Origin: Planococcus ruber
GTDB lineage: Bacteria; Bacillota; Bacilli; Bacillales_A; Planococcaceae
NCBI RefSeq assembly: GCF_022819085.1
Contig: NZ_JALHAG010000010.1
Span: forward strand, 1 to 64,000
Direction: 5' to 3'
DNA: 64,000 nucleotides
Position 1 is the stretch's first letter, and each line of letters opens with the position of its first letter. Below, piece by piece: positions 7,636 through 21,639 of the stretch. Both the position numbers and the translations under genes were made by a program. Below the pieces are notes generated by a model. That model saw nothing but the letters and a program-made list of their open reading frames with translations. It was not told the DNA's origin and did not search any database.

Positions 7636-8580
7636 TCAGTCTTCTTTGCGAAGGCCTAGTCCTAAATCTTCCAACTTCACTTTAACTTCTTCTAGTGATT
7701 TGCGTCCAAGGTTGCGGACTTTCATCATGTCGTCTTCCGACTTGCTTGCCAGTTCGTGTACCGTATTGATACCCGCACGTTTTAAGCAATTGTAAGAGCG
7801 AACCGAAAGATCAAGTTCTTCAATTGTCATTTCCAAGACTTTTTCTTTTTGGTCTTCTTCTTTTTCAACCATGATTTCAGCCGTTTGTGCCTCATCAGTC
7901 AAACCAACGAAAATGTTTAAGTGCTCAGTGAAAATTTTTGCCCCAAGTGCAATTGCCTCTTTTGGACCAATGCTTCCATCTGTCCAAACATCAAGAGATA
8001 ATTTATCGAAATTAGCGAGTTGACCTACTCGTGTATTTTCAACTTGGAAATTAACGCGTGAAACTGGAGTGTAAATAGAGTCAATCGGGATAACGCCGAT
8101 CGGAAGATCTTCACGTTTGTTCTGATCTGCACGGGCATATCCGCGGCCTCTGTTCGCATACATGCGCATACGGAGATGGCCACCTTTAGCGATTGATGCA
8201 ATATATAGATCCGGATTCAGAATTTCCACGTCACTATCGTGAGTGATATCTGCAGCCGTAACCGTTCCATCACCTTTAACATCAATTTCAATGACTTTTT
8301 CTTCGTCAGAGTAAATTTTAAGAGCCAGTTTCTTTATGTTCAAAATGATTGACGCAACATCTTCTTCTACACCTTCAACAGTGGAGAATTCGTGCAACAC
8401 ACCATCAATTTGAATTGAAGTCACAGCAGCGCCTGGTAAAGATGAAAGTAAGATTCGACGTAAGGAGTTTCCTAAAGTGGTTCCATATCCACGCTCAAGA
8501 GGTTCAACAACGAACTTGCCGAATTTGGCATCATTGCTGATCTCAACCGTTTCAATCTTTGGTTTTTCTATTTCGAGCAT
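7636..8580 (-). CDS. rpoA: DNA-directed RNA polymerase alpha subunit
   Basis: 314 residues, the same length as in Bacillus. The N-terminal domain (about 1-228, with [20 protein letters not shown]) dimerises and nucleates the polymerase core. A linker leads to a C-terminal domain (about 245-314) with the helix-hairpin-helix region that contacts UP elements and activators. It lies between rpsK and rplQ as in all Bacilli. The 130 bp before it show a good ribosome-binding site but no clear promoter. Confidence 0.98.
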   Translation of the reverse strand: MLEIEKPKIETVEISNDAKFGKFVVEPLERGYGTTLGNSLRRILLSSLPGAAVTSIQIDGVLHEFSTVEGVEEDVASIILNIKKLALKIYSDEEKVIEIDVKGDGTVTAADITHDSDVEILNPDLYIASIAKGGHLRMRMYANRGRGYARADQNKREDLPIGVIPIDSIYTPVSRVNFQVENTRVGQLANFDKLSLDVWTDGSIGPKEAIALGAKIFTEHLNIFVGLTDEAQTAEIMVEKEEDQKEKVLEMTIEELDLSVRSYNCLKRAGINTVHELASKSEDDMMKVRNLGRKSLEEVKVKLEDLGLGLRKED

Positions 8581-8710
8581 TCATTTTACCCTCCTTCAAA
8601 ACGTCGGTGTTTTTTCGTTTCATCAAGAATTCGATAGTCACAGACTTTCGTTACGATTTAGATCCATCCAGCAAGTCGTGATGTTCAAAAATCCCATTCA
8701 GAATTAACGA

Positions 8711-9118
<408 letters not shown>

Positions 9119-9125
9119 TTACTGA

Positions 9126-9491
9126 TTATTTTTTCTTGTTAGCTACAGTTTTACGAGGACCTTTACGCGTACGCGCATTGTTCTTCGTATTTTGTCCGCG
9201 AACTGGAAGTCCACGACGGTGGCGGATACCTCGGAAGCTAGCAATTTCCATCAAGCGTTTGATGTTCATTGAAACTTCACGGCGAAGGTCACCTTCAATT
9301 TTGTATTGATCCAATTGTTCACGGATATTGTTCAACTCGTCTTCAGTAAGATCGCGAACGCGAGTATCTTCTGAGATACCAGCTCCTGCAAGTACTTTCT
9401 GAGCAGTAGTTTTACCAACACCGAAAATGTATGTTAATGAAATAACAACGCGTTTGTCGCGCGGAATATCAACACCAGCAATACGTGCCAT
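9126..9491 (-). CDS. rpsM: 30S ribosomal protein S13
   Basis: 121 residues with the basic C-terminal tail ([15 protein letters not shown]) that contacts tRNA and the subunit bridge. The N-terminus [20 protein letters not shown] is diagnostic. It follows rpmJ by about 20 bp. Confidence 0.98.
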   Translation of the reverse strand: MARIAGVDIPRDKRVVISLTYIFGVGKTTAQKVLAGAGISEDTRVRDLTEDELNNIREQLDQYKIEGDLRREVSMNIKRLMEIASFRGIRHRRGLPVRGQNTKNNARTRKGPRKTVANKKK

Positions 9492-9514
9492 GTGTATGAT
9501 GCACCTCCTTCTTA

Positions 9515-9628
<114 letters not shown>

Positions 9629-9665
9629 CTAACCCAACCTCCTTAGTAGTCCGGAGTGCAAAAGA

Positions 9666-9884
9666 TTATTTAAAACGGTATGTGATACGACCGCGTGTTA
9701 AATCGTAAGGAGAGAGTTCCACTGTAACTTTATCTCCTGGCAGAATGCGGATGAAGTGCATGCGGATCTTGCCAGATACATGCGCAAGAATCGTATGGCC
9801 GTTCTCCAGTTCCACTTTAAACATCGCGTTAGGCAAAGTCTCAACGACTGTTCCTTCGATTTCAATTACATCGTCTTTCGCCAT
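9666..9884 (-). CDS. infA: Translation initiation factor IF-1
   Basis: 72 residues, the standard length: a single S1-like OB fold ([20 protein letters not shown]...ITYRFK). IF-1 blocks the ribosomal A site during initiation. Upstream there is no map gene; instead a 416 bp non-coding stretch with a likely promoter and strong secondary structure separates it from adk. infA may therefore be independently transcribed and controlled through its leader. Confidence 0.98.
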   Translation of the reverse strand: MAKDDVIEIEGTVVETLPNAMFKVELENGHTILAHVSGKIRMHFIRILPGDKVTVELSPYDLTRGRITYRFK

Positions 9885-10125
9885 CGACCCAGTCTCCCTT
9901 CTGTATACAAATCAGGTTCTCATCTTCAAACAGTATTTGCTGATTGAATAATAGTATTCATTCACCAGGAATGCATGAGTGACAGTTGAAAGACAGTCTC
10001 CGAGTTCCGCTTTCCGCATAGCAGCGAATAGGGGGTAATCCGGTTAAGCCAGTCTGCCTCATGAATCCTCGGCCGCCCGGACTGCCTAGGATGAGTTCCA
10101 AACCCGTTACACAGATGCTTCCACG
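9885..10125 (-). promoter_or_regulatory. Structured 5' leader of infA, family unknown
   Basis: About 240 nt between the candidate promoter at 10132-10160 and the infA start. Complementary segments include CTCATCCT (10088-10095) with AGGATTCATGAG (10058-10069), and CAGTC (10080-10084) with GACTG (10050-10054). The core from 10000 to 10100 is GC-rich compared with its surroundings. There is no T-run after these stems, so it does not look like a simple terminator. I do not recognise it as a known riboswitch or ribosomal leader. Confidence 0.45.
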
Positions 10126-10131
10126 AAACCC

Positions 10132-10160
10132 ATTATACTATTTCCAGTGCGGGATTGCAC
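10132..10160 (-). promoter_or_regulatory. Candidate promoter of infA
   Basis: Perfect -10 TATAAT (10132-10137) on the minus strand. The element 17 bp upstream is GTGCAA (10155-10160), a poor -35. The position, inside the adk-infA gap, suits a secondary promoter for the infA-rpmJ-rpsM-rpsK-rpoA-rplQ block. Confidence 0.45.
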
Positions 10161-10260
10161 GGTTCAGACTTGGTCTGGAGCAATCTGCACCGGATTTCAT
10201 ATAACCAGGCATTTTATGCTTTTGCAGCTCTCGAAAATTCATATCTCCGGTGCTCCTTAA
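10138..10260 (-). repeat. Inverted repeat downstream of adk
   Basis: A perfect 8 bp inverted repeat, TCCGGTGC (10246-10253) and GCACCGGA (10187-10194), extends with GGAGC/GCTCC after a bulge, giving a long stem between adk and the infA promoter. It encloses a 34-codon ATG reading frame (10242-10138) preceded by AAGGAG at ten bases, which may be fortuitous. Confidence 0.5.
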
Positions 10261-10300
10261 AGCCACATGGAGGCAACTAACTGCGCCCGGCGCCGAAGAT

Positions 10301-10966
<666 letters not shown>

Positions 10967-11014
10967 TCAGACAATTGGACAAGGAACGTCTTCACGTTCC
11001 TAAGCGCCCATTGA

Positions 11015-12310
11015 TTATTTCATAAAGCCTTTATAATGACGTTTAACAAGTTGAGATTCCAGTTGTTTCATTGTCTCAAGTGCTACACCTACGACAATCA
11101 GAAGACTCGTTCCGCCAATTTGTGCCGATTGGGGCAAGCCCGCAAGGTTGATAAATAAAATTGGCATTACAGCAATCAGTGCCAAGAAGATAGCGCCGAC
11201 AAATGTTAAACGGTACAACACACTTGTTAAATAATCTTGCGTATTTTTACCCGGACGGATTCCTGGAATATAAGCACCTTGCTTTTTCAAGTTGTCCGAC
11301 ACGTTTTCAGGGTTTACCTGAATGAATGCATAGAAGTAAGTGAATGCTACGATCAAAGCGACATAAATGATCATGCCGACCGGACGCGTATAATCAAATG
11401 TATTCTGAATTGCATCCGTAAACGCGTTGGCACCAAAGAAAGAAGCGATGGTTTGCGGCGTAATAAGGAACGCCACTGCGAAGATTACCGGGATAACTCC
11501 GGCCGCGTTTACTTTCAAAGGCAAATGCGTCTGTTGTGCACTTGTTGTTTGGCCACGGCCAGCAACTCGTTTTGCATACTGGATCGGGATTTTGCGCAGC
11601 GCTTGCTGAACATAAATGACCAATACAGTAACAGCAACAACTGCTAATGCAAGCAACGCCATGATAGCGATATTGATTGGAAGCTGATCGCCAGCCCCTT
11701 CAATTTGCTGTGCATATAATTGGTTGATAGCTCCAGGTATTGCAGCGACAATCCCAGCGAAGATGATAATCGAAATACCGTTCCCCACACCTTTTGCCGT
11801 AATCTGCTCACCAAGCCACAGTAGAAATGCTGTACCGCCAGTTAAGACAATCGCGATCACCACATACGTCATAATCGAGTCATCTTGAATCAAAGAGCCA
11901 CCATAAATTTGGTTAAACCCGTAAGACATTCCAATCGCTTGGATAAAGGCTAATACAATTGTGAAGTAGCGAGTGAATTGAGCAAGTTTCCGTCTTCCGA
12001 CTTCTCCTTGTTTCGCCCACTCAGCAAATTTCGGTACAACATCCATCTGCAATAATTGCACGATGATCGATGCTGTAATGTATGGCATGATTCCCATTGC
12101 TAAAATCGAGAAGTTAGCAAGGGCGCCACCACCGAAAGTATTTAAGAATCCAATCAAGCCAGCTTGATCGGTAGCTTGCAGTACATCCGCATCAACATTC
12201 GGTACCGGAATGAAAGTTCCGATACGGAAAATGATGAGCATCAGTAATGTAAAGATGATTTTATTTCGAATATCAGTCACGCGCATAAAATTGGAGATTG
12301 TCTGAAACAT
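11015..12310 (-). CDS. secY: Protein translocase subunit SecY
   Basis: 431 residues with ten predicted membrane helices. It forms the pore of the Sec protein-export channel with SecE (encoded at 50296-50481) and SecG. The N-terminus [18 protein letters not shown] and the segment FIPVPNVDADVL are family hallmarks. Its ATG shares one base with the rplO stop codon (TAATG), implying translational coupling. Confidence 0.98.
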   Translation of the reverse strand: MFQTISNFMRVTDIRNKIIFTLLMLIIFRIGTFIPVPNVDADVLQATDQAGLIGFLNTFGGGALANFSILAMGIMPYITASIIVQLLQMDVVPKFAEWAKQGEVGRRKLAQFTRYFTIVLAFIQAIGMSYGFNQIYGGSLIQDDSIMTYVVIAIVLTGGTAFLLWLGEQITAKGVGNGISIIIFAGIVAAIPGAINQLYAQQIEGAGDQLPINIAIMALLALAVVAVTVLVIYVQQALRKIPIQYAKRVAGRGQTTSAQQTHLPLKVNAAGVIPVIFAVAFLITPQTIASFFGANAFTDAIQNTFDYTRPVGMIIYVALIVAFTYFYAFIQVNPENVSDNLKKQGAYIPGIRPGKNTQDYLTSVLYRLTFVGAIFLALIAVMPILFINLAGLPQSAQIGGTSLLIVVGVALETMKQLESQLVKRHYKGFMK

Positions 12311-12750
12311 TAAAGCACCTCAGTTTGTCCGCCAGCAGCTTCGATTGCTTCCTTAGCTGATCCAGAGAATTTGTGAGCTTTAACAGTCAATTTTTTCTCT
12401 AAGCTTCCGTTACCAAGAATCTTGATACCTGAACGTTCGTTGCTCACGACACCTGATTCGATTAACAATGCAGGTGTAACTTCTGTGCCTTCGTCGAAAC
12501 GGTTCAATACATCAAGGTTCACAATAGCGTAGTCTTTACGGTTAATGTTGGTAAATCCACGTTTAGGCAAACGACGGAACAATGGGTTTTGTCCACCCTC
12601 GAATCCAGGACGAACTCCGCCGCCTGAACGTGCGTTTTGTCCTTTATGACCTTTACCTGCTGTTTTACCAGTACCTGAACCGATACCGCGTCCGATACGC
12701 TTTCTAGAACTGCGTGAACCTTCTGCTGGTTTTAATTCATGAAGTTTCAT
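12310..12750 (-). CDS. rplO: 50S ribosomal protein L15
   Basis: 146 residues. The start is the ATG at 12750 ([18 protein letters not shown]), nine bases after a full GGAGGTG ribosome-binding site; a start four codons upstream would lie too near that site. The Gly/Arg-rich N-terminal extension penetrates 23S rRNA. Immediately upstream of secY, as in all spc operons. Confidence 0.97.
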   Translation of the reverse strand: MKLHELKPAEGSRSSRKRIGRGIGSGTGKTAGKGHKGQNARSGGGVRPGFEGGQNPLFRRLPKRGFTNINRKDYAIVNLDVLNRFDEGTEVTPALLIESGVVSNERSGIKILGNGSLEKKLTVKAHKFSGSAKEAIEAAGGQTEVL

Positions 12751-12784
12751 GTGGTTTGGCACCTCCTTCTATAGAAATCAGGGA

Positions 12785-12967
12785 TTAAACTTCTTTGATA
12801 GTTACTAAGTGAGCGACTTTTGTGATCATGCCACGGATAGCGGCATTATCTTGCTGCTCAACTGTTTGATGCATTTTACGCAAGCCCAAAGCTTGAACAA
12901 CTTTACGTTGTGCTGGTTTTGAACCGATTACTGATTTTGTGAGGGTAATTTCTAGTTTAGTAGCCAT
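12785..12967 (-). CDS. rpmD: 50S ribosomal protein L30
   Basis: 60 residues: the small bacterial L30 with the core [11 protein letters not shown] and [11 protein letters not shown]. It lies between rpsE and rplO in the standard spc operon order. Confidence 0.97.
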   Translation of the reverse strand: MATKLEITLTKSVIGSKPAQRKVVQALGLRKMHQTVEQQDNAAIRGMITKVAHLVTIKEV

Positions 12968-12981
12968 GTAATTTTCCCTCC

Positions 12982-13482
12982 TTATCCTAATAGCTCTTCT
13001 GTAGTTTTACCGCGAAGTTTTGCAACTTCATCAGCGCTCTTCAGTTGAGTTAAACCGTTAATAGTAGCACGTACCATGTTGATTGGTGTGCTTGAACCTA
13101 GAGATTTAGACAAGATGTCTTGTACTCCAGCTAATTCAAGTACCGCACGAACAGGTCCGCCTGCAATAACTCCAGTACCAGGTGAAGCTGGTTTGATAAG
13201 AATTTGGCCTGCACCAAAACGACCAGTTACTAAGTGTGGAGTAGTACCTTTAACCATTGGTACTTCGATTAAGTTTTTCTTCGCATCTTCAATAGCTTTA
13301 CGGATTGCATCTGGAACTTCTTGTGCTTTACCAGTACCAAAACCGACTTTACCATTTTTGTCGCCTACAACAACTAATGCGGAGAAACGGAAACGACGTC
13401 CACCTTTTACAACTTTCGCTACGCGGTTAATCGTAACTACGCGCTCTTCAAGTTCAAGTTTGTTTGGATCAATACGACGCAT
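12982..13482 (-). CDS. rpsE: 30S ribosomal protein S5
   Basis: 166 residues, as in B. subtilis: an N-terminal double-stranded-RNA-binding-like domain ([18 protein letters not shown]) and a C-terminal S5 fold. It contributes to mRNA entry and decoding fidelity. No truncation is visible in the spectinomycin-linked loop (VVKGGRRF). Confidence 0.98.
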   Translation of the reverse strand: MRRIDPNKLELEERVVTINRVAKVVKGGRRFRFSALVVVGDKNGKVGFGTGKAQEVPDAIRKAIEDAKKNLIEVPMVKGTTPHLVTGRFGAGQILIKPASPGTGVIAGGPVRAVLELAGVQDILSKSLGSSTPINMVRATINGLTQLKSADEVAKLRGKTTEELLG

Positions 13483-13502
13483 GAAATGTGTCCCTCCTTC
13501 TT

Positions 13503-13865
13503 TTAAAATTGTAAACCGTTTTCACGTGCTGCTTCTGCAAGAGCTTTGATACGTCCGTGATATAAATAACCACCGCGGTCGAAAACGATTGAGTTCAAGC
13601 CTTGTTCAGTTGCACGTTTAGCGATTGTTTCGCCGATTTTTGCAGCAGCTTCCACGTTGCCAGTTGATTCGCCTGTGAAATCTTTTTCCATAGATGAAGC
13701 ACTAACAAGTGTAACGCCTTTAGTATCGTCGATCAATTGAGCGTAAATGTATTTATTTGAACGGAATACGTTTAAACGTGGGCGTTCTGCTGTACCCGTA
13801 ATTTTAGAACGTACGCGTGCATGACGCTTTTTACGAGATGCGTTTTTATCGAGTTTCGTAATCAC
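13503..13865 (-). CDS. rplR: 50S ribosomal protein L18
   Basis: 120 residues using the GTG start at 13865, eight bases after AAGGAG (13874-13879). A GTG three codons upstream overlaps that site and is unlikely. L18 binds 5S rRNA together with L5. The core [20 protein letters not shown] and the ending [13 protein letters not shown] are typical. Confidence 0.97.
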   Translation of the reverse strand: MITKLDKNASRKKRHARVRSKITGTAERPRLNVFRSNKYIYAQLIDDTKGVTLVSASSMEKDFTGESTGNVEAAAKIGETIAKRATEQGLNSIVFDRGGYLYHGRIKALAEAARENGLQF

Positions 13866-13898
13866 TGAGGTCACTCCTTTCAGCCTGCCTAAGCAGCA

Positions 13899-14438
13899 TT
13901 ATTTACCTGTTTTACCTTCTTTGCGGCGAACAACTTCTCCTTCATAACGGATACCTTTGCCTTTATACGGCTCTGGCGGACGTGTTTGACGGATGTTTGA
14001 AGCAAGAGCTCCAACGCGTTCTTTGTCGATTCCTTTTACAACGACCTTCGTGTTAGCAGGAACTTCAACTTGGACTCCTTCTTCCGGAGTGAATTCTACC
14101 GGGTGAGAGTATCCAACGTTAAGAACTAGCTTTTGGCCTTGTAATTGTGCACGATAACCTACACCGATTAATTCAAGCGCGCGCTCGAATCCTTCTGAAA
14201 CTCCTTGAACCATGTTCGCTAGCAAAGCACGAGTTGTACCGTGAATTGTGCGGTGTTCTTTGGAATCTGAAGGACGTGTTACTGTTAGCATATTTTCTTC
14301 TACTGTAATTGCGATATCTTGATTGAAAGTACGAGTTAACTCGCCTTTAGGCCCTTTTACAGTTACGACATTATTGTCAGCAATCGTGATCGTAACGTTA
14401 GCAGGAACCTCAATTGGTTTTTTACCTACACGTGACAT
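13899..14438 (-). CDS. rplF: 50S ribosomal protein L6
   Basis: 179 residues with two tandem L6 folds; [15 protein letters not shown] and the C-terminal signature [14 protein letters not shown] are clear. It sits near the factor-binding site of the large subunit. Order rpsH-rplF-rplR is conserved. Confidence 0.98.
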   Translation of the reverse strand: MSRVGKKPIEVPANVTITIADNNVVTVKGPKGELTRTFNQDIAITVEENMLTVTRPSDSKEHRTIHGTTRALLANMVQGVSEGFERALELIGVGYRAQLQGQKLVLNVGYSHPVEFTPEEGVQVEVPANTKVVVKGIDKERVGALASNIRQTRPPEPYKGKGIRYEGEVVRRKEGKTGK

Positions 14439-14468
14439 TCTGTTGCACCTCCATTCGTTTGTCGTTTA

Positions 14469-14867
14469 TTACCAAACGTATGCTATGATTTCTCCGCCGA
14501 TTTTTTTCGCGCGGGCTTCTTTATCAGTTACCAAACCTTGTGATGTAGAGACTAAAGCGATACCAAGACCGTTTAGTACGCGTGGCACCTCATCAGTTTT
14601 AGCATATACACGTAGTCCTGGTTTAGAAATACGTTTCAAACCAGTAATAACGCGTTCGTTGTTAGCACCGTATTTTAAGAAAATGCGGATCATGCCTTGT
14701 TTGTCATCCTCAACGTACTCAACGTCACGAACGAAACCTTCACGCTTAAGAACTTCAGCGATTTCTTTTTTCACATTAGAAGCCGGAAGCTCTAATTTTT
14801 CGTGACGAACCATGTTCGCATTACGGATGCGTGTCAGCATGTCTGCAATAGGATCTGTCATTGTCAT
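14469..14867 (-). CDS. rpsH: 30S ribosomal protein S8
   Basis: 132 residues, beginning [20 protein letters not shown] and ending with the conserved EIIAYVW. S8 binds the central domain of 16S rRNA; in E. coli it is the translational repressor of the spc operon, but I see no S8 target-like structure here. Confidence 0.98.
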   Translation of the reverse strand: MTMTDPIADMLTRIRNANMVRHEKLELPASNVKKEIAEVLKREGFVRDVEYVEDDKQGMIRIFLKYGANNERVITGLKRISKPGLRVYAKTDEVPRVLNGLGIALVSTSQGLVTDKEARAKKIGGEIIAYVW

Positions 14868-14896
14868 TACATTTACCTCCTTCCCAAATTAGGGGA

Positions 14897-15641
<745 letters not shown>

Positions 15642-15668
15642 GTGTGTACCTCCCTTCATTCAGGAATT

Positions 15669-15980
15669 TTATTTATCTAATTTTTCACCGGATTTTTTTG
15701 CAACACGAACTTTTTTACCATCTTCAACCTTGTATCCTACACGAGTCGGCTCGCCGGATTTAGGGTCAAGTAACATAACGTTAGAAACGTGAATTGCTGC
15801 TTCTTGGCTGACAATTCCACCTTGTGGGTTTGCCTGGTTCGGTTTTGTATGCTTCTTGATGATATTGATACCTTCAACAAGCACGCGGTCTTTCTTAGGT
15901 AGAGCAGCTAAAACAACACCTGTTTTGCCTTTGTCTTTACCTGAGATTACCTTAACTGTATCGCCTTTTTTAACATGCAT
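15669..15980 (-). CDS. rplX: 50S ribosomal protein L24
   Basis: 103 residues with an N-terminal KOW motif ([18 protein letters not shown]). An assembly-initiator protein of the large subunit located near the exit tunnel. Between rplN and rplE, as expected. Confidence 0.98.
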   Translation of the reverse strand: MHVKKGDTVKVISGKDKGKTGVVLAALPKKDRVLVEGINIIKKHTKPNQANPQGGIVSQEAAIHVSNVMLLDPKSGEPTRVGYKVEDGKKVRVAKKSGEKLDK

Positions 15981-16015
15981 TCTGTCGCACCTCCTTGGTA
16001 TGGCACATTGATTTA

Positions 16016-16384
<369 letters not shown>

Positions 16385-16431
16385 TTAGGTTACCTCCCTT
16401 CGGAATTTCTTAGGTTCCGAAATTATTTAAA

Positions 16432-16695
16432 TTAGATAATAACCGCTTTTTCTACAATTTCCAATACGCGGAAACGTTTAGTAGCTGATAGCGGACGAGT
16501 TTCCATGATGCGAACGATGTCGCCCATTTTAGCTTCGTTTTGCTCGTCATGAGCTTTGAATTTCTTAGAGTATTTTACACGTTTGCCATAAAGTGCGTGC
16601 TTCTTTTGAGTTTCAACCATTACTGTAACGGTTTTGTCCATTTTGTCAGACACAACACGGCCTGTGTATACTTTGCGTTGGTTACGCTCAGTCAT
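16432..16695 (-). CDS. rpsQ: 30S ribosomal protein S17
   Basis: 87 residues, an OB-fold protein that binds the 5' domain of 16S r[23 protein letters not shown] and the [13 protein letters not shown] core are diagnostic. Directly downstream of rpmC. Confidence 0.98.
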   Translation of the reverse strand: MTERNQRKVYTGRVVSDKMDKTVTVMVETQKKHALYGKRVKYSKKFKAHDEQNEAKMGDIVRIMETRPLSATKRFRVLEIVEKAVII

Positions 16696-16719
16696 ACTTG
16701 CAAACCTCCTCTCGAATTA

Positions 16720-17344
<625 letters not shown>

Positions 17345-17345
17345 A

Positions 17346-18002
17346 TTATTTGCCTCCTTCCTCAGATTTCTTCTTAGTTGGAAGGACTTCACCGCGGTAG
17401 ATCCATACTTTTACGCCAAGTTTGCCGTAAGTAGTGTCTGCTTCAGCATGTGCATAGTCGATATCAGCACGAAGCGTATGGAGCGGAACAGTACCTTCAC
17501 TGTAGTGTTCAGCACGCGCAATGTCAGCGCCGCCTAGACGTCCAGATACTTGAGTTTTGATCCCTTTAGCGCCAGAACGCATAGTGCGCTGGATTGCTTG
17601 TTTTTGTGCACGGCGGAAAGACACGCGGTTTTCCAATTGACGTGCTACACTTTCAGCAACTAGTCTCGCATCAAGGTCAGCTCTTTTGATTTCAATGATG
17701 TTGATGTGTACACGCTTGCCAGTCATTGAGTTCAGTTGTTTGCGAAGTACTTCTACTTCAGAACCACCTTTACCAATTACCATACCTGGTTTCGCAGTGT
17801 GAATTGTTACGTTTACACGGTTTGCAGCGCGTTCGATTTCAACTTTAGAAACTGAAGCTTCTTTCAAACGTGTTTCGATGTATTCACGGATTTTAATATC
17901 TTCGTGAAGAAGTGTCGCATAGTCTTTTTCAGCGTACCATTTTGACTCCCAGTCACGAATGATTCCGATACGCATCCCGATTGGATGTATTTTTTGTCCC
18001 AC
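17346..18002 (-). CDS. rpsC: 30S ribosomal protein S3
   Basis: 218 residues: KH domain with the GKGGSEV loop (about 80-86) and a C-terminal S3 domain. It forms the mRNA entry pore. [20 protein letters not shown] is invariant in Bacilli. Two bases separate its stop from the rplP start. Confidence 0.98.
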   Translation of the reverse strand: MGQKIHPIGMRIGIIRDWESKWYAEKDYATLLHEDIKIREYIETRLKEASVSKVEIERAANRVNVTIHTAKPGMVIGKGGSEVEVLRKQLNSMTGKRVHINIIEIKRADLDARLVAESVARQLENRVSFRRAQKQAIQRTMRSGAKGIKTQVSGRLGGADIARAEHYSEGTVPLHTLRADIDYAHAEADTTYGKLGVKVWIYRGEVLPTKKKSEEGGK

Positions 18003-18005
18003 GAA

Positions 18006-18347
18006 TTATCCCTCCTTCTTCTCAGATACCACTAAAGTGATGTGGCTTGTACGTTTGTTGATTGCGCTTGCGCGTCCCATTGCACGTGGACGGAAACGTT
18101 TCAATGTTGGACCTTCATCAACGAATACTTCGCTAACGATCAAGTTGTCCAGGTTCATTTCGTAGTTGTGTTCAGCGTTAGCAGCTGCAGATTTTAGTAA
18201 CTTCTCAACAACAATAGATGATGCTTTCGGAGTGTGCTGTAAAATCGCAACGGCTTCGCCAATTTGCTTGCCTCGGATTAAATCTACTACTAAACGGACT
18301 TTACGAGGAGCAATACGTACTGTTCTAGCGACAGCTTTTGCTTGCAT
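18006..18347 (-). CDS. rplV: 50S ribosomal protein L22
   Basis: 113 residues, [20 protein letters not shown] onward, with the extended beta-hairpin [20 protein letters not shown] that lines the exit tunnel near macrolide-binding sites. No insertion or deletion is visible in that loop. Confidence 0.98.
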   Translation of the reverse strand: MQAKAVARTVRIAPRKVRLVVDLIRGKQIGEAVAILQHTPKASSIVVEKLLKSAAANAEHNYEMNLDNLIVSEVFVDEGPTLKRFRPRAMGRASAINKRTSHITLVVSEKKEG

Positions 18348-18366
18348 AGGGAAATCCTCCTCTCAA

Positions 18367-18645
18367 TTAACGTCTTGTTTTCTTATCGTCTGCACCATGG
18401 CTTGCGTATTTGCGTGTTGGAGCAAATTCACCAAGTTTATGGCCTACCATATCTTCTGTTACGTATACGGGAATGTGTTTGCGACCATCGTAGACTGCAA
18501 TTGTTTGTCCGATAAATGTCGGGAAAATTGTAGAACGGCGAGACCACGTTTTAATCACTTGTTTTTTCTCAGAGTCCTTTTGTGCTTCAACTTTTTTCAT
18601 AAGATGATCATCAACAAAAGGTCCTTTTTTCAAGCTGCGACCCAT
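18367..18645 (-). CDS. rpsS: 30S ribosomal protein S19
   Basis: 92 residues, [20 protein letters not shown] to ADDKKTRR. It sits in the small-subunit head with S13 and contacts the A-site finger bridge. Between rplB and rplV. Confidence 0.98.
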   Translation of the reverse strand: MGRSLKKGPFVDDHLMKKVEAQKDSEKKQVIKTWSRRSTIFPTFIGQTIAVYDGRKHIPVYVTEDMVGHKLGEFAPTRKYASHGADDKKTRR

Positions 18646-18705
18646 TTGGGATCCTCCCTTCGTGATTGCACCACGGCTCTTTTGGCGAACCGTAGCGGAA
18701 TCAAA

Positions 18706-19536
18706 TTATTTTTTACGACGACGCACGATGAACTTGTCTGACTTGTTCGTTTTCTTGCGTGTTTTGTATCCAAGAGTTGGTTTGCCCCATGGAGACATTG
18801 GTGATTTGCGTCCGATTGGCGAACGGCCTTCACCACCACCGTGTGGGTGATCGTTAGGGTTCATTACAGAACCACGAACTGTTGGGCGATTGCCTTTCCA
18901 GCGGTTACGTCCTGCTTTACCAATGTTAATCAATTCGTGTTGTTCGTTCCCTACTGAACCGATTGTTGCACGGCAAGTAGCAAGGATCATACGAACTTCA
19001 CCTGATTGCAAACGTACAGTTACGTATTTGCCTTCTTTACCAAGCACCTGAGCTGAAGTTCCTGCAGAGCGTACTAATTGTCCGCCTCCGCCTGGCTTCA
19101 ATTCAATGTTATGGATTGTAGAACCCATTGGGATGTTTGATAGTGGCAAAGCGTTACCTGCTTTGATATCAGCTTCTACGCCTGACATGATCTGCGTTCC
19201 AACTTCGATTCCTTTAGGAGCCAAAATGTAACGTTTTTCACCATCAGCATAATGAATCAATGCGATGTTTGCAGAGCGGTTTGGATCGTACTCGATTGTA
19301 GCAACGCGTCCTGGAATGCCATCTTTGTTACGTTTGAAATCGATGACACGGTATTGACGTTTATGTCCACCACCGTGGTGGCGTACAGTGATTTTACCTT
19401 GGTTATTACGGCCGCCTTTACGCTTCGTTGGTTGCAAAAGCGATTTTTCTGGCTTGTTCGTAGTGATTTCAGCGAAATCCGAAGTTGTCATGTTACGACG
19501 ACCGTTTGTGGTAGGTTTATATTTTCTAATCCCCAC
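18706..19536 (-). CDS. rplB: 50S ribosomal protein L2
   Basis: 276 residues. One of the most conserved large-subunit proteins, needed for subunit association and peptidyl transfer. The signature [21 protein letters not shown], with its essential histidine, is present. The basic tail [18 protein letters not shown] is intact. Confidence 0.98.
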   Translation of the reverse strand: MGIRKYKPTTNGRRNMTTSDFAEITTNKPEKSLLQPTKRKGGRNNQGKITVRHHGGGHKRQYRVIDFKRNKDGIPGRVATIEYDPNRSANIALIHYADGEKRYILAPKGIEVGTQIMSGVEADIKAGNALPLSNIPMGSTIHNIELKPGGGGQLVRSAGTSAQVLGKEGKYVTVRLQSGEVRMILATCRATIGSVGNEQHELINIGKAGRNRWKGNRPTVRGSVMNPNDHPHGGGEGRSPIGRKSPMSPWGKPTLGYKTRKKTNKSDKFIVRRRKK

Positions 19537-19584
19537 GTTGTGTCCCCTCCTTCTTTTATTAGTTCCTAAAAGAACTTATGAGAA

Positions 19585-19869
19585 TTAAATCTCGAATAAT
19601 TCGATGTCTTTAGATTCAGCAGTCAATTTAACGATCGCTTTGCGGCGTTTGTTAGTGTATCCTGCGTGTTTGCCCATGCGTTTGAATTTCCCTTTGTAGT
19701 TCATGATGTTGACTTTCTCAACTTGAACTCCGAAGATTTCTTGAACTGCATGTTTAACTTGTGTTTTGTTAGCGCGAGTGTCCACTTCAAAAGTGTACTT
19801 CTTATCTGCCATTACTTCAGAAGAACGCTCAGTAATGACCGGACGCTTTAAAATATCACGTGCTTCCAT
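19585..19869 (-). CDS. rplW: 50S ribosomal protein L23
   Basis: 94 residues. Tunnel-exit protein that binds trigger factor and SRP. Its ATG overlaps the last base of the rplD stop codon, so the two are translationally coupled. Confidence 0.97.
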   Translation of the reverse strand: MEARDILKRPVITERSSEVMADKKYTFEVDTRANKTQVKHAVQEIFGVQVEKVNIMNYKGKFKRMGKHAGYTNKRRKAIVKLTAESKDIELFEI

Positions 19870-20492
19870 TAACTAAGCACCTCCTCAATTTTTTCGATTG
19901 CTGCTTTTGTCATAACAACTTTGTCATGTCCAAGCAAGTCTAAAACGTTGATGCCAGTCGCTGCTACCACTGTCATACCTTGGATGTTGCGAGCAGATAA
20001 TGCTACGTTTTCATCCGGGTCAGCAGTTACGAACAAAGCTTTTTTACCGATTGAAAGATCTGAGATCAATTGAGTAAATGCTTTTGTTTTTGGTGCATCG
20101 AATGTTAACCCTTCAAGTACCATCAATTTTTCTCCAACTACTGTTGATGAAAGTGCAGAGCGTAAAGCTAAGCGACGGACTTTCTTAGGCAATTTATAGC
20201 TGTAGCTGCGTGGTGTCGGTCCGAAAACGATACCGCCTCCGCGCCATTGTGGTGAACGGATAGAACCTTGACGCGCACGTCCAGTTCCTTTTTGGCGCCA
20301 TGGTTTTTTACCGCCGCCTGCTACCTCAGAACGATTTTTTACTTTATGGTTACCTTGACGAAGTGAAGCGCGTTGAGCGATTACAGCGTCAAATAACACG
20401 GCTTCATTTGGTTCGATACCGAATACGAAATCATTCAATTCGATGTCGCCCACTTGTGAACCTGTTTGATTTAATAAAGCTACTTTAGGCAT
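19869..20492 (-). CDS. rplD: 50S ribosomal protein L4
   Basis: 207 residues with the long internal loop ([20 protein letters not shown]) that reaches into the exit tunnel. In E. coli L4 represses the S10 operon; whether it does so here is unknown, because the Bacillus leader differs. Confidence 0.98.
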   Translation of the reverse strand: MPKVALLNQTGSQVGDIELNDFVFGIEPNEAVLFDAVIAQRASLRQGNHKVKNRSEVAGGGKKPWRQKGTGRARQGSIRSPQWRGGGIVFGPTPRSYSYKLPKKVRRLALRSALSSTVVGEKLMVLEGLTFDAPKTKAFTQLISDLSIGKKALFVTADPDENVALSARNIQGMTVVAATGINVLDLLGHDKVVMTKAAIEKIEEVLS

Positions 20493-20520
20493 TCCTGTTT
20501 CCTCCTTTCAGTTAAAAATA

Positions 20521-21150
20521 TTATTTCGCTTTAATAGCCGATTTTACTCGGATAAGTGCTTTGCGAGATCCAGGAACATTACCTTTGATTAGAAGCAAGT
20601 TACGATCCGTATCAACACGCACGATCTGCAAGTTTTGGATTGTAATTGTTGTTCCACCCATTTGACCAGGTAATTTCTTCTGTTTGAATACACGGTTTGG
20701 AGCAACCGGACCCATTGATCCAGGACGACGGTGGTAACGTGAACCGTGAGCCATTGGCCCGCGTGATTGTCCGTGGCGTTTGATAACACCTTGGAAACCT
20801 TTACCTTTTGTTGTACCTGTGACATCTACTACATCGCCTTCTGCGAATACATCTACTTTGACTTCTTGACCAACCTCGTAATCAGCTAAGTTTACATTGC
20901 GAAGTTCGCGAATGAAGCGCTTAGGAGCAGTGTTCGCTTTAGCTACGTGTCCTTTAGCAGGTTTGTTAGAAAGCTTTTCGCGCTTGTCTTCAAAACCTAA
21001 CTGGATTGCTTCGTAGCCGTCAACCTCAACTGTTTTCTTTTGAAGCACTACGTTTGGAGCAGCTTCAATTACAGTTACAGGGATTAAATCACCGTTCTCA
21101 GCAAAAACTTGCGTCATACCGATTTTTCTACCTAAGATTCCTTTGGTCAT
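20521..21150 (-). CDS. rplC: 50S ribosomal protein L3
   Basis: 209 residues. Its central extension ([19 protein letters not shown]) reaches the peptidyl-transferase centre, and changes there can give linezolid or tiamulin resistance. The conserved sequence looks wild-type. Second gene of the S10 operon. Confidence 0.98.
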   Translation of the reverse strand: MTKGILGRKIGMTQVFAENGDLIPVTVIEAAPNVVLQKKTVEVDGYEAIQLGFEDKREKLSNKPAKGHVAKANTAPKRFIRELRNVNLADYEVGQEVKVDVFAEGDVVDVTGTTKGKGFQGVIKRHGQSRGPMAHGSRYHRRPGSMGPVAPNRVFKQKKLPGQMGGTTITIQNLQIVRVDTDRNLLLIKGNVPGSRKALIRVKSAIKAK

Positions 21151-21199
21151 GTTGTCACACCTCCTGATAATATTTGTGTTTTTCTATTTCGTTTACCGA

Positions 21200-21630
<431 letters not shown>

Positions 21631-21639
21631 ACATTCACC

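Noticed and set aside
10000..10100. tRNA or known riboswitch in the infA leader
   Set aside because: No cloverleaf, no CCA-type end, and no T-box, SAM, FMN, TPP or cobalamin core motif is visible.
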